Below are positions 37,084 through 44,732 of a DNA stretch of 46,912 bases, in pieces. The notes under the pieces are model-generated. The model saw nothing but the letters and a program-made list of their open reading frames with translations. It made no database searches and had not been told where the DNA came from. Numbering within the stretch: position 1 is the first letter of the stretch; every line of letters begins with the position of its first letter. A program made the translations under genes and the position numbers. Source of the stretch: Clostridia bacterium (GTDB lineage: Bacteria > Bacillota > Clostridia > Christensenellales > Borkfalkiaceae); assembly GCA_021204585.1 (NCBI GenBank), contig JAJPZC010000096.1:4533-51444 (forward strand), in the 5' to 3' direction.

Positions 37084-37117
37084 GTAAAAAGGAGCCCTGC
37101 CGGCGTGGCGGGACTCC
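37084..37117 (-). terminator. pnp terminator
   Basis: Minus-strand GGAGtCCCGCC-acgcc-GGCaGGGCTCC hairpin (37091-37117) followed by TTTTTACG, 27 nt beyond the pnp stop. The spacer from 36868 to 37083 holds nothing recognisable. Confidence 0.9.
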
Positions 37118-37143
37118 ATATGTATCTGGGGTTAAGTTCGCGG

Positions 37144-39252
37144 TTAGGAGAGCTTCTCGAGGAGCTTGAGGTCGATGCCCTTCTCGCCGATCTTGATGAT
37201 CTCAACCTTGACGGTGTCGCCGATCTTGAGGACGTCTTCGACGCGGTCAATGCGCTTTCTAGAGTTGCCCGTGGAGAGGTTGGAGATGTGGATCATGCCG
37301 TCCTTGCCGGGGGCGAACTCGACGAAGGCGCCGAAGGAAAGGATGCGGACAACCGTGCCGACGAACATGTCGCCTACTTCGGGGTCGTGGGCTATGGAAA
37401 GGACTATGGACTTTGCGCGCATTGCATCCTCGATGGGTCCCATTGTGGAGATGTAGCCGTTGCCGGAGTCATCGTCGTTGAACTCGATGTCCGTGCCGGT
37501 CTCCTCCATGATCTTCTTGATGACGGAGCCCTTGGAGCCGATGACGTCGCCGATCTTGTCGGGGTCAATGAAGAAGGATACGATCTTGGGAGCGTATTCG
37601 GAGAGGGCGGGAGCGACTTCGGGAACGCATTCAAGCATCTTCTTGAGGATGAAGGTGCGGCCTTCGTTGGCCTGCTCTATGGCTGCCTTCATTATCTCAC
37701 GGGTTATGCCCTTGATCTTTATGTCCATCTGGATGGCCGTGATGCCGGATTCGGTGCCGGCCACCTTGAAGTCCATGTCGCCGAGGAAATCCTCAAGGCC
37801 CTGGATATCCGTAAGGACGCGGAACTCGCCGGACTCCTGGTCTTTTATAAGGCCCATTGCAACGCCCGCAACCGGCGCCTTGATGGGTACGCCTGCATCC
37901 ATGAGAGCCATTGTGGAGCCGCATACGGATGCCATTGAGGAGGAGCCGTTGGAGGACATTATGTCGTTTACCACACGGATTGCGTACGGGAAGGACTGCT
38001 CATCCGGAAGAACGGGTATGAGGGCGCGCTCTGCAAGGGCGCCGTGGCCTATCTCACGCCTGCCGGGGGAACGCAGGGCTTTTGCCTCGCCGGTGCAGTA
38101 TCCGGGGAAGTTGTACTGGTGCATGTAGCGCTTTTCGGTCTCTTCGTCCAGGCCTTCAAGCTTCTGCGCCTCGCCAAGCATTGCGAGGGTGCATGTGGTG
38201 AGGGTCTGCGTCTGGCCCCTCGTGAAGACTGCGGAGCCGTGAACTCTGGGCAGGACTCCCCTCTCGCACCATATGGGGCGGACGTCCTTCAAACCTCTGC
38301 CGTCCGGGCGGATGCCGAGGTCGAAGACCTTGGCGCGCACCTTCTCCTTGGTGAGGTAGTACATGGAATCCTTGATGTCGCGGGCGCCGTCCGGGTAGAT
38401 GTCTGCAAAGTGTGCGAGGACTTCGTCCTCCACCTGCTGCTGCCTTGCCTCGCGCTCTGCGCGGTCATATGTCTCTATTGCCCAGTCCACCTTCTCTGCG
38501 GCGTAGGCGCGTACTGCTGCGTCTATCTCCTCGTTGGGATGATAGAGCTCTATCTCCTTCTTGGGCTTGCCCACGGCGGGAACTATTTCGTCTTCGATGA
38601 AGTGGCAGATCTTTTCTATTTCTTCCTGGCCGAATATGATGGCGTTGACCATCTCATCGTTGGTGACCTCGTCTGCGCCTGCCTCTATCATGAGGATGGC
38701 GTCCTTCGTGCCGGCGAGGTTGAGGTGTATGCGGCTCTTTGCGCGCTGGTCGGCATCCGGGTTGATGACGTACTGTCCGTCAACGAGGCCAACCACAACG
38801 GAGCCTGTGGGGCCTGCCCAGGGGATGTCGGATATCGCGAGGGCCACTGAGGAGCCTATCATTGCGAGGGGCTCAGGGGATACGTCCGGCTCAACGGAGA
38901 GAGCCTGTGCTATGACAACTACGTCGTTGTAGAAGCCCTTCGGGAACAAGGGCCTTAAGGGGCGGTCTATGAGGCGGGCTGTAAGTATGGCCTTGTCGGA
39001 TGCCCTTCCTTCGCGCTTTTTGAAGCCTCCGGGAATCTTGCCAACGGAGTACATCTTCTCCTCGTAGTCCACCTGGAGAGGGAAGAAGTCTATGCCCTCG
39101 CGCGGAGCGTCGGACATGCAGACGGTGACAAGAACCGCCGTGTCCCCGCAGCGCACCAGGGCGGCGCCGTTGGCCTGTTCGGCATACTTTCCGGTCTCAA
39201 CTATGAGCTCCTTGCCGCCAACAGTCGTGCTGAACTGTTTGAAATTAACCAT
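37144..39252 (-). CDS. pnp: Polyribonucleotide nucleotidyltransferase (PNPase)
   Basis: PNPase is the trimeric phosphorolytic 3'-5' exoribonuclease of mRNA decay. The 702-residue product has two RNase PH domains (KKREGRASDKAILTARLIDRPLRPLFPKGF near 75; RPDGRGLKDVRPIWCE near 325; TDIQGLEDFLGDMDFKVAGT near 485), the linking all-helical domain, a KH domain (DKIGDVIGSKGSVIKKI near 560) and a C-terminal S1 domain (VGDMFVGTVVRILSFGAFVEF near 625). AGGAG lies 8 nt before the ATG. It follows rpsO by 139 nt with a hairpin between, the classic rpsO-pnp order. Confidence 0.97.
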   Translation of the reverse strand: MVNFKQFSTTVGGKELIVETGKYAEQANGAALVRCGDTAVLVTVCMSDAPREGIDFFPLQVDYEEKMYSVGKIPGGFKKREGRASDKAILTARLIDRPLRPLFPKGFYNDVVVIAQALSVEPDVSPEPLAMIGSSVALAISDIPWAGPTGSVVVGLVDGQYVINPDADQRAKSRIHLNLAGTKDAILMIEAGADEVTNDEMVNAIIFGQEEIEKICHFIEDEIVPAVGKPKKEIELYHPNEEIDAAVRAYAAEKVDWAIETYDRAEREARQQQVEDEVLAHFADIYPDGARDIKDSMYYLTKEKVRAKVFDLGIRPDGRGLKDVRPIWCERGVLPRVHGSAVFTRGQTQTLTTCTLAMLGEAQKLEGLDEETEKRYMHQYNFPGYCTGEAKALRSPGRREIGHGALAERALIPVLPDEQSFPYAIRVVNDIMSSNGSSSMASVCGSTMALMDAGVPIKAPVAGVAMGLIKDQESGEFRVLTDIQGLEDFLGDMDFKVAGTESGITAIQMDIKIKGITREIMKAAIEQANEGRTFILKKMLECVPEVAPALSEYAPKIVSFFIDPDKIGDVIGSKGSVIKKIMEETGTDIEFNDDDSGNGYISTMGPIEDAMRAKSIVLSIAHDPEVGDMFVGTVVRILSFGAFVEFAPGKDGMIHISNLSTGNSRKRIDRVEDVLKIGDTVKVEIIKIGEKGIDLKLLEKLS

Positions 39253-39349
39253 AATGCAAACTCCTGTGTTCTTGTGCCTGCGGCACCCGCCGCAGACTGT
39301 ATATGAATGATTTTTTGACGGATTGAGTGTCTTGAACGGGAAATTTTAA

Positions 39350-39390
39350 TGTAAAAGAGAGCGAGGCCTTTGCTTCCCGCTCCCTTTTCC
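39350..39390 (-). terminator. Hairpin between rpsO and pnp
   Basis: Minus-strand GGGAGCG...CGCTCTC with an imperfect stem and long loop, followed by TTTTAC, immediately after rpsO. It may act as a partial terminator or RNase III-type processing site; read-through would supply pnp. Confidence 0.6.
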
Positions 39391-39391
39391 G

Positions 39392-39646
39392 TTACTTTCT
39401 TAAGTTCAGTGCAGCTATAATGGCACGGTATCTCTCAATGTCCTTGCTCTTGAGATAGTCAAGGAGACCGCGTCTCTGGCCTACCATCTTCAGAAGGCCG
39501 CGGCGGCTGTGGTTGTCATGGATGTGCACCTTGAGGTGCTCATTGAGATGGTTGATGCGCTCAGTTAAGAGTGCTATCTGCACTTCCGGGGAACCCGTAT
39601 CCCCTTCCTTCCTGCCGTACTTGGCAATAATTTCGGCTTTGTCCAT
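39392..39646 (-). CDS. rpsO: 30S ribosomal protein S15
   Basis: The 84-residue product is S15, a primary 16S rRNA binder: [63 protein letters not shown]. It is a few residues shorter at the N-terminus than the usual 88-89. GGAGGAT lies before the ATG, with a clear promoter about 90 nt upstream. Confidence 0.98.
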   Translation of the reverse strand: MDKAEIIAKYGRKEGDTGSPEVQIALLTERINHLNEHLKVHIHDNHSRRGLLKMVGQRRGLLDYLKSKDIERYRAIIAALNLRK

Positions 39647-39736
39647 TTCAGTTTATCCTCCAGCTATGGATCTGTATTCACGAGTAACAAAGACGGGCAT
39701 CGAGTGCTTGCACCTCTTTGAAACCGTAGCCTACAC

Positions 39737-39765
39737 ATAATACCATACCCTCCCGCAAATGGCAA
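39737..39765 (-). promoter_or_regulatory. rpsO promoter
   Basis: Minus-strand TTGCCA (39760-39765) and TATTAT (39737-39742), 17 nt apart. The leader of about 85 nt could hold the usual S15 autoregulatory structure, not resolved here. Confidence 0.75.
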
Positions 39766-39865
39766 ATGAAATTTGCACACTTGCAGAAAATTTTGTTCAC
39801 AAGGCGCCTATACCATTATAATAATGGCCCGCCCCGCGGCCGGCTTGCCTGCATAATCCGGCACA

Positions 39866-39926
39866 AGCCGCTCTGGAGCCGCTCTGGAGCCGCTCTGGTG
39901 CCGCTTTGGAGCCGCTTTGGAGCCGG
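39866..39926. repeat. 11-bp tandem repeat, five and a half copies
   Basis: The unit AGCCGCTCTGG repeats at exactly 11-bp spacing from 39866, shifting to AGCCGCTTTGG in the last copies. It lies between the divergent rpsO and kinase promoters. Confidence 0.9.
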
Positions 39927-39967
39927 TTTAAAGGCTTCATACGGGCTCCATACAGCCCCGTCTGCAT

Positions 39968-40036
39968 TTGACAACCTCCCCCTCCAAGTGCTATATTAAC
40001 GGCATCCTTTTGAGGGGGCCGGGACTTAAGTTCCGG
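39968..40036 (+). promoter_or_regulatory. Promoter and structured leader of kinase paralog 1
   Basis: TTGACA (39968-39973) and TATATT (39992-39997) are 18 nt apart. The leader begins AACGGCATCCTTTTGAGG and contains the hairpin CCGGGACTT/AAGTTCCGG (40019-40036, minimal loop), 13 nt before the ATG. Promoter, leader words and hairpin position are shared with paralog 2 at 45.6 kb. Confidence 0.8.
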
Positions 40037-40049
40037 TGCGGATTGAGAC

Positions 40050-40919
40050 ATGTTCATTGCTTTAAACGGGCAGCTAGCCAGCGGAAAGAGCACCATATGC
40101 AGGATACTGGAGAGAAGATACGGCTTCTCCACATTCTCCACGGGCCAGATACAGAGGGCCCTCGCAAACGAGATGGGCATTACCACGCTGGAGCTCAATG
40201 AGCTTGGCATGAAGGACTACTCATATGATTACATCATAGACGGCAGGCTTTCACAGTACGCAAAAGAGCACACGGATGAAGACATAATCTTTGACTCCCG
40301 CATGGCCTGGCACTTCGTGGAGGGCGCATACAAGATACACCTCCTCGTGTCCCCCGCCATTGCTGCAGAGCGCGTATACGGCAAGCGCGAAACAAAGGAA
40401 GAGACGTACAAGAGCCTGCAGGAGGCCATGGAGGACCTCATTAAGCGCCGCCAGGTTGAGGCCGAGAGGTACAAGATAGTCTACAACGCCAACATGATGG
40501 ACTTCAGAAACTATGACCTCATCATAGACACCAGCACCCTAACCCCTGAGGGCATCTGCGACATCATCCACAGGCACATCTCAGGCCTTGTCCAGGACGC
40601 CTGCCCTTCCATATACCTCTCCCCTCAGAACATCTACCCCTCAGGGATGGCAGAGCCTGCAGGCGACCCCGTGGACACAGTGCAGGTTCTTAAGGTTGAG
40701 GATTCCATGTACCTGTACAGAGGCGCTGCAAAGGTCATTGCCGCCAACAGAATCCAGGTGCCGGTTTTAAGGGCCGTTATGCTTGCGCAGGATGATGAAA
40801 TAATCCCCGGATCCAACATATCTGCCGGGAAATACGTGAAGGCCACAAAGGCAGACATTGCTGTGTGGGAAAAGGAAAACGGCTTCACGTACGGCTATCT
40901 CCCGGACAGGATACGCTAG
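40050..40919 (+). CDS. P-loop kinase with ParB/Srx-like C-terminal domain, paralog 1
   Basis: The 289-residue protein starts with a P-loop kinase fold like cytidylate or adenylate kinases: Walker A GQLASGKST (7-15), a substrate-side segment FSTGQIQRALANEMGITTLELNELG, DSRMAWHFVEGAYKIHLLVSPAIAAERVYGKRETKEE with lid-like Arg residues, and DLIIDTSTLTPEGICDII. From about 188 on is a second domain: IYLSPQNIYPSG, VQVLKVEDSMYLYRGAAKVIAANRIQVPVLRAVMLAQDDEIIPG. This resembles the ParB/sulfiredoxin nuclease-like pattern (V..DG..L..G.HR..AA...G...VPV) in degenerate form; that is my inference. The substrate is unknown. The gene stands alone with its own promoter, leader hairpin and terminator. A paralog lies inverted 3.8 kb to the right. 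Confidence 0.82.
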   Translation: MFIALNGQLASGKSTICRILERRYGFSTFSTGQIQRALANEMGITTLELNELGMKDYSYDYIIDGRLSQYAKEHTDEDIIFDSRMAWHFVEGAYKIHLLVSPAIAAERVYGKRETKEETYKSLQEAMEDLIKRRQVEAERYKIVYNANMMDFRNYDLIIDTSTLTPEGICDIIHRHISGLVQDACPSIYLSPQNIYPSGMAEPAGDPVDTVQVLKVEDSMYLYRGAAKVIAANRIQVPVLRAVMLAQDDEIIPGSNISAGKYVKATKADIAVWEKENGFTYGYLPDRIR

Positions 40920-40953
40920 CCTGCGGCGTATAGATTCATATGATACCAATATT

Positions 40954-40985
40954 AAAACTCCCTTCGGATGTCCGTTGGGAGCTTT
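40954..40985 (+). terminator. Terminator of kinase paralog 1
   Basis: AAACTCCC (40955-40962) pairs with GGGAGCTTT (40977-40985); the following sequence, GCTGCTGTTT, is only modestly U-rich. Confidence 0.6.
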
Positions 40986-41049
40986 GCTGCTGTTGTTTGG
41001 GCGGCCGTGCGGCCGCTGTATGAGGCCGTATGAGCCCTCCGGAGGGGAG

Positions 41050-42774
41050 TCAGGCTTCGGTAGAATAGGCGGTGTCTTCCTGCCAGTCTGCGGAATAGGT
41101 GCCGTCAGGAAGAAGCGTGTAGTACGTTATGACGCCTGTGGAGGCGCTGTATATGCCAATGTCGGAGCTGGAGGCGAACTCAATGACGTATGAGCTGTCA
41201 TCCTGGGCAAGGCAGCCGTAGTCCGCATCATCGGAGGACAGGGGCGAGATGAAGGCATCCATGGAGTCTTTGTAGCCCAAGGATACGTCGAAGTCTGCCA
41301 TGCGGCAGTCGAACAGGAAAGCTGCGTAGCCTGGGTCCACGGACACGAACGTCGTGGACTGGTAGCCGGAGACGTACACGCCGGGATTGAAGAACAGGAT
41401 GAGCTCTGCAGGGATTGTAGAGTCTATGTCCGTGAGGCCAAGCTCTTCAAGGTGCTCTAACTTGCCGGAGACGGAGTACGTGGGGTTCTTCGGGTGGCCC
41501 TTGTAGTAGTAGACGTAATCGTCGCCGTAGTAGGCCATTACGGCCTTCACGTAGTCATCGAAGTTGTATTCGTTGATGTCCCAGGTGCCAAGGATTACCA
41601 TGATCTTCTTGCCGGACTCGGCGGCCTCAGTGAACATCTCGTCGCTGAAATTGTACAGGGTCTTCAGGTTGGCTTGCTGTGTTTCGTTGAGGGCGGACAG
41701 GAGGGTGTTGAGGTCCTTTACGAAGATGCTTGTGTCCACAAGAGACTCAACCTCAGCGTACATCTCGTCATTGTCCGTGGCCAGGGTGCCGCTTATGCGG
41801 GTGAGCCACCATGTGACGTTGGGCTCTTCCTTGGCCATGACATATGCGTACTCGCGGAGGTCATTGGCGTCTATGACGTATTTGGACTTCCTGGTGTATG
41901 AGCCTCCCTCGGCCACCTGGCTTTTAAGGGTCTCATACTCCCCCTTCATCCTTTCATACTCTGCGGAATTTACGGACTGGTCCTCGTTGTTGAAGTGCTG
42001 GTTGAAATACTCAAAGCTTGCCGTGCCGTCGGATAAGAGCGTCACATCATAGTTCTCAGCCGGGATGCCAAGGGCTATGGTTGCATCCATCCAGCCGTAG
42101 GCGAAATAGTCGCAGTAATAGAGATGGAAATATGAGTCCGGGTTTATCTCGTACAGCTCACGGATCCATTCGGACGTCCTGCTGTATATTGTCTTCTCGT
42201 CCGTCTCCGTGGTAAGCTCCGTGGCGGAGGCTACTGGCATGGTGTAAACGTTGTCCGGCAGGACCTTGTAATTCCATGCGCCGGGCCTTTTGAACCACAC
42301 GAAGGTTGGTATCGTGTACTCCTCCGTAATGTTCTCCAGCTCCAGGGAAAAGAGTGTCACAGGCATTGTGGAGGTCAAGGGGGCTATGACGTACTCCGAG
42401 GCGGAAAGCTCCACCGTCATTGTCTCAGATGCGGTATATATGCCCCTCTTTGTGGTTACCTTCACAGTCTGGCGCCCGTAAAAGGCGTCCAGCACATACT
42501 CTCCTTTGCGTATCTGGTTCATGTTGGACAAGGTCACGGACTGCACATCATCCCCGTCATGAGAAACCTCTATGACAACCTTGTTCACCTGTTTGGACGT
42601 ATCCCACCCGACCGTTATGGTCTGGGCGTCCTCCTCCGTCTGCTCCGCCGTAATGGTCAGGCTGACTTTCCAGATGGTGAAGTACAGCGATACGAACACC
42701 GCCAAGCAAGCAAGCAATAGAAAAGCCAGCACGCAGATGAGAAGGATCCTCGTCCTGCGCGTCATTTTCTTCAT
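41050..42774 (-). CDS. Membrane-anchored GT80-like sialyltransferase-fold protein
   Basis: The 574-residue protein has a basic N-terminus (MKKMTRRTR), one membrane helix at 10-34 and no lipobox, so the bulk should be outside the cell. Residues 35-125 look like an Ig-like beta sandwich. Residues 130-520 carry the three motifs shared by bacterial GT-B sialyltransferases: SDG in VTLLSDGTASFEYF (248-250), KGHP (425-428), and IPAEL (454-458) followed by GYQST (470-474, the S-S/T motif). A candidate catalytic Asp is in YYCDYF (222). KGHP and the Ig-like domain point to GT80, the Pasteurella/Photobacterium family, over GT52. No sialic acid genes are nearby, so donor and acceptor are unknown. The start is ATG 42774, GGAGAG 11 nt upstream. 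Confidence 0.65.
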   Translation of the reverse strand: MKKMTRRTRILLICVLAFLLLACLAVFVSLYFTIWKVSLTITAEQTEEDAQTITVGWDTSKQVNKVVIEVSHDGDDVQSVTLSNMNQIRKGEYVLDAFYGRQTVKVTTKRGIYTASETMTVELSASEYVIAPLTSTMPVTLFSLELENITEEYTIPTFVWFKRPGAWNYKVLPDNVYTMPVASATELTTETDEKTIYSRTSEWIRELYEINPDSYFHLYYCDYFAYGWMDATIALGIPAENYDVTLLSDGTASFEYFNQHFNNEDQSVNSAEYERMKGEYETLKSQVAEGGSYTRKSKYVIDANDLREYAYVMAKEEPNVTWWLTRISGTLATDNDEMYAEVESLVDTSIFVKDLNTLLSALNETQQANLKTLYNFSDEMFTEAAESGKKIMVILGTWDINEYNFDDYVKAVMAYYGDDYVYYYKGHPKNPTYSVSGKLEHLEELGLTDIDSTIPAELILFFNPGVYVSGYQSTTFVSVDPGYAAFLFDCRMADFDVSLGYKDSMDAFISPLSSDDADYGCLAQDDSSYVIEFASSSDIGIYSASTGVITYYTLLPDGTYSADWQEDTAYSTEA

Positions 42775-42859
42775 ATTCGGTAAATCTCTCCTTAACAATG
42801 GCGGCTCCCGGGTGCCGCCGGCCCCATCACATGGAGAGCCCTAAGGCTTCCATGCAATG

Positions 42860-42889
42860 AGTATACAATATCTCATGACACAAAAGCAA
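42860..42889 (-). promoter_or_regulatory. Promoter of the GT80-like gene
   Basis: Minus-strand TTGCTT (42884-42889) and TATACT (42860-42865), 18 nt apart, giving a leader of about 80 nt. Confidence 0.6.
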
Positions 42890-42999
42890 AGGTTTTGACT
42901 CATAAAGTCTGTGAAAAGCACACTGCCGGACTTTATTTGCGCTCATTTTGCTTAGGAAGCCGCATGCTTTGGCCCCAGCCATACAGCAAGGGGGAATTC

Positions 43000-43036
43000 T
43001 GGGCAAAACAAAAGCCCGGACTGTTCATCCGGACTT
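43000..43036 (-). terminator. tRNA operon terminator
   Basis: Minus-strand AAGTCCGGA-tgaacag-TCCGGGCTT hairpin (43012-43036) followed by TTGTTTTGCC, just beyond the last tRNA. Confidence 0.9.
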
Positions 43037-43038
43037 CC

Positions 43039-43114
43039 TGGTGCACCTTCACGGACTCGAACCGTGGGCCCACTGATTAAGAGTCAGTTGCTCTACCAAC
43101 TGAGCTAAAGGTGC
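43039..43114 (-). tRNA. tRNA-Lys (CTT)
   Basis: Complete cloverleaf with acceptor GCACCTT/AAGGTGC, D arm GCTCAGTTGGTAGAGC, anticodon stem ACTGA/TCAGT with loop CTCTTAA (anticodon CTT), T arm CACGG-TTCGAGT-CCGTG, discriminator A and encoded CCA. Last gene of a six-tRNA operon. Confidence 0.97.
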
Positions 43115-43152
43115 ATGGCGTATATATTGAAATAACTTCCGTTAATGTTGAC

Positions 43153-43228
43153 TGGTGATCCATCCGAGACTCGAACCCGGGGCCCTTTGATTAAAAGTCA
43201 AATGCTCTGCCAACTGAGCTAATGGATC
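43153..43228 (-). tRNA. tRNA-Lys (TTT)
   Basis: Acceptor GATCCAT/ATGGATC, anticodon stem TTTGA/TCAAA with loop CTTTTAA (anticodon TTT), T arm CCGGG-TTCGAGT-CTCGG with one G-U pair, discriminator A, encoded CCA. Confidence 0.97.
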
Positions 43229-43232
43229 AAAA

Positions 43233-43307
43233 TGGCTGGGGTGGCAGGACTTGAACCTACGATACTGGAATCAAAATCCAGGGCCTTAACCACTTGGCGA
43301 CACCCCA
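43233..43307 (-). tRNA. tRNA-Gln (TTG)
   Basis: Acceptor TGGGGTG/CACCCCA, D arm GCCAAGTGGTTAAGGC, anticodon stem CTGGA/TCCAG with loop TTTTGAT (anticodon TTG), discriminator G, encoded CCA. Only 4 nt from the neighbouring tRNA-Lys. Confidence 0.97.
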
Positions 43308-43337
43308 ATGTTTCAGGGCGGAGCCCTAAAAAAAGGT

Positions 43338-43414
43338 TGGGGCGGGCGACAAGGTTCGAACTTGCTGCCTCCAGAGCCACAATCTGGCGCTCTACCAATT
43401 GAGCTACGCCCGCC
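43338..43414 (-). tRNA. tRNA-His (GTG)
   Basis: The extra 5' G (-1) faces C73, as in histidine tRNAs. Acceptor GCGGGCG/CGCCCGC, anticodon stem CCAGA/TCTGG with loop TTGTGGC (anticodon GTG), encoded CCA. Its GUG anticodon makes it a substrate for the queuosine pathway enzymes Tgt and QueA in this window. Confidence 0.97.
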
Positions 43415-43421
43415 ATCCTTT

Positions 43422-43498
43422 TGGTGCGCCCGGAGAGACTCGAACCCCCGACACACGGCTTAGAAGGCCGTTGCTCTATCCTGCTGAGCTACGGGCGC
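43422..43498 (-). tRNA. tRNA-Arg (TCT)
   Basis: Acceptor GCGCCCG/CGGGCGC, D arm GCTCAGCAGGATAGAGC, anticodon stem ACGGC/GCCGT with loop CTTCTAA (anticodon TCT), discriminator A, encoded CCA. Confidence 0.97.
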
Positions 43499-43531
43499 AT
43501 TAGACTCAAGCATCCGTGCTTTTCAAGTTTA

Positions 43532-43605
43532 TGGAGCGGGTGATGGGAATCGGACCCACGCGTCCAGCTTGGAAGGCTAGCGTTCTACCATTGAACTACA
43601 CCCGC
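43532..43605 (-). tRNA. tRNA-Gly (TCC)
   Basis: First gene of the tRNA operon. Acceptor GCGGGTG/CACCCGC, anticodon loop CTTCCAA (anticodon TCC), T arm GTGGG-TCCGATT-CCCAT, which has TCC in place of TTC at the loop start as often seen in this tRNA, discriminator T, encoded CCA. Confidence 0.96.
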
Positions 43606-43641
43606 ATACGCACGCTTGTCTCTTCAATTCAATGCTAGACC

Positions 43642-43670
43642 ATTTTAGCAAATCATAAAATAGCTGTCAA
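43642..43670 (-). promoter_or_regulatory. tRNA operon promoter
   Basis: Minus-strand TTGACA (43665-43670) and TAAAAT (43642-43647), 17 nt apart, 36 nt before tRNA-Gly. It drives Gly-Arg-His-Gln-Lys-Lys. Confidence 0.9.
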
Positions 43671-43848
43671 CTCATTTTCAACTTTAAGATTGCTGTAACG
43701 GCAAAAAAGTTCAAATAAAATGCGCGCGAAGCCGGATTCATAATGCAGACGGCATGGTGATACTGTTCATAGTATGGTGAATAGGGGTAGTTTATCTATT
43801 CTATTGCTATCTTGTTTCGTTGATTTAATTTGCTTTTAAATATCAAAA

Positions 43849-43912
43849 AATTGCTTGCAATTGCTTGATTTTGCATAAAATTGCTTGCAAAATATATTTT
43901 GTATGCTATAAT
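43849..43912 (+). promoter_or_regulatory. Toxin-antitoxin promoter with iterated TTGCTTGCAA sites
   Basis: TTGCAA (43885-43890) and TATAAT (43907-43912) are 16 nt apart. Overlapping and upstream are repeated words: AATTGCTTGCAA at about 43849 and again at 43879, with a partial TTGCTTGATTTTGCA between. These are probably operator sites for autoregulation by the RHH antitoxin. The rest of the spacer from 43671 shows nothing recognisable. Confidence 0.75.
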
Positions 43913-43952
43913 AAAATACGGTTATGGAGATATTTAAGCAAGGAGGGTTGAT

Positions 43953-44255
43953 ATGAGTAACAGTTCAGTTGTATATGCGAGAATTGACAGTTCGCTTAAG
44001 GAGGAGGCCGAGGCTATTATGTCAGATCTCGGAGTAACTCCTACAGCTTTAATTCAGATGGTATATAGGCAGATAGTGCTTACCAAGGGAATTCCTTTTG
44101 AAGTCCGTTTACCGGGAAATCCTGTATGCGTTGGAGATCTCTCCGATGAGCAACTCATGGATTTGCTGGCTGAGCGTGTTGAGGCCAGCAAGGTGAGAAA
44201 AACTTACTCAAAGGAGGAATTCAAAAAGAAATTAGAGGATGAATTCTGTAGGTGA
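43953..44255 (+). CDS. RelB/DinJ family antitoxin
   Basis: The 100-residue protein has the ribbon-helix-helix N-terminus of RelB/DinJ antitoxins: SSVVYARIDSSLKEEAEAIMSDLGVTPTALIQMVYRQIVLTKGIPFEVRLP. The charged C-terminal tail (about 65-100) should wrap the toxin. AAGGAGGG lies 7 nt before the ATG. It overlaps the toxin gene by 17 nt, so the pair is translationally coupled, and it likely represses its own promoter through the TTGCTTGCAA repeats. The spacer and genes are AT-richer than the flanking genes, consistent with acquisition next to the tRNA cluster. Confidence 0.93.
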   Translation: MSNSSVVYARIDSSLKEEAEAIMSDLGVTPTALIQMVYRQIVLTKGIPFEVRLPGNPVCVGDLSDEQLMDLLAERVEASKVRKTYSKEEFKKKLEDEFCR

Positions 44256-44604
44256 CGGACGTTATAATATCGTCTATACGGAGAATCTCTTTGAGGACTT
44301 AAGGGAGCTGTATTTAAATGTAGCTTTCATTTCCATGTCTGAGGAGACCGCTTATGCATTTATCAATCGGATTTGGGAGAGGATTGAAGTATTATCCTAT
44401 TTTCCCAATGCCTATCCCGAAGTGGAGTGGAATTCCAACAAGGGAAACGGCGGCACCGTACGTAAGCTGGTTATTGAGAGGAAATATATTGCGTATTTCT
44501 ATGTTGATAATGAAATGAATGTGGTTGTCATCGGCTTATTTTATGGTGGTATGAGCATGGATGCCGTTATTGAAAGAATCCGGAGATATCTTTTTGGAGT
44601 TTAG
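44239..44604 (+). CDS. RelE/ParE family toxin
   Basis: The 121-residue protein matches the RelE/ParE fold: YNIVYTENLFEDLRELYLNVAF, a helical AYAFINRIWERIEVLSYFPNAYPEV region and the closing strands VRKLVIERKYIAYFYVDNEMNVVVIGLFYGG. RelE members cut mRNA on the ribosome and ParE members poison gyrase; which applies is unclear, although RKLVIERKYIAYFYVD is the typical strand pattern of both. The pairing with a RelB/DinJ antitoxin favours RelE/YafQ-like action. The reading frame is intact, with AAGGAGG 20 nt before and the ATG within the antitoxin tail. Confidence 0.9.
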   Translation: MNSVGDGRYNIVYTENLFEDLRELYLNVAFISMSEETAYAFINRIWERIEVLSYFPNAYPEVEWNSNKGNGGTVRKLVIERKYIAYFYVDNEMNVVVIGLFYGGMSMDAVIERIRRYLFGV

Positions 44605-44660
44605 TATAGAAGCTGGCATTGCGTCCAAGTCATTTATGTGTAATGCTTAGGTGACTATTT

Positions 44661-44698
44661 GAAAACAAGCTCCCTGCGGCAAATGCTGCAGGGAGCTT
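44661..44698 (-). terminator. Terminator of kinase paralog 2
   Basis: AAGCTCCCTGC-gGC (44667-44680) pairs with GCt-GCAGGGAGCTT (44685-44698) around a short AAAT loop. The minus strand continues GTTTTC; the plus strand is not U-rich, so it mainly serves the minus-strand gene. Confidence 0.85.
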
Positions 44699-44732
44699 CT
44701 CAATACTTTGCTATTATTAGGATTAATTCGGC

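Noticed and set aside
37105-38850. Long plus-strand frames opposite pnp
   Set aside because: Antisense to a highly conserved gene with no promoter or ribosome site; codon-bias shadows.
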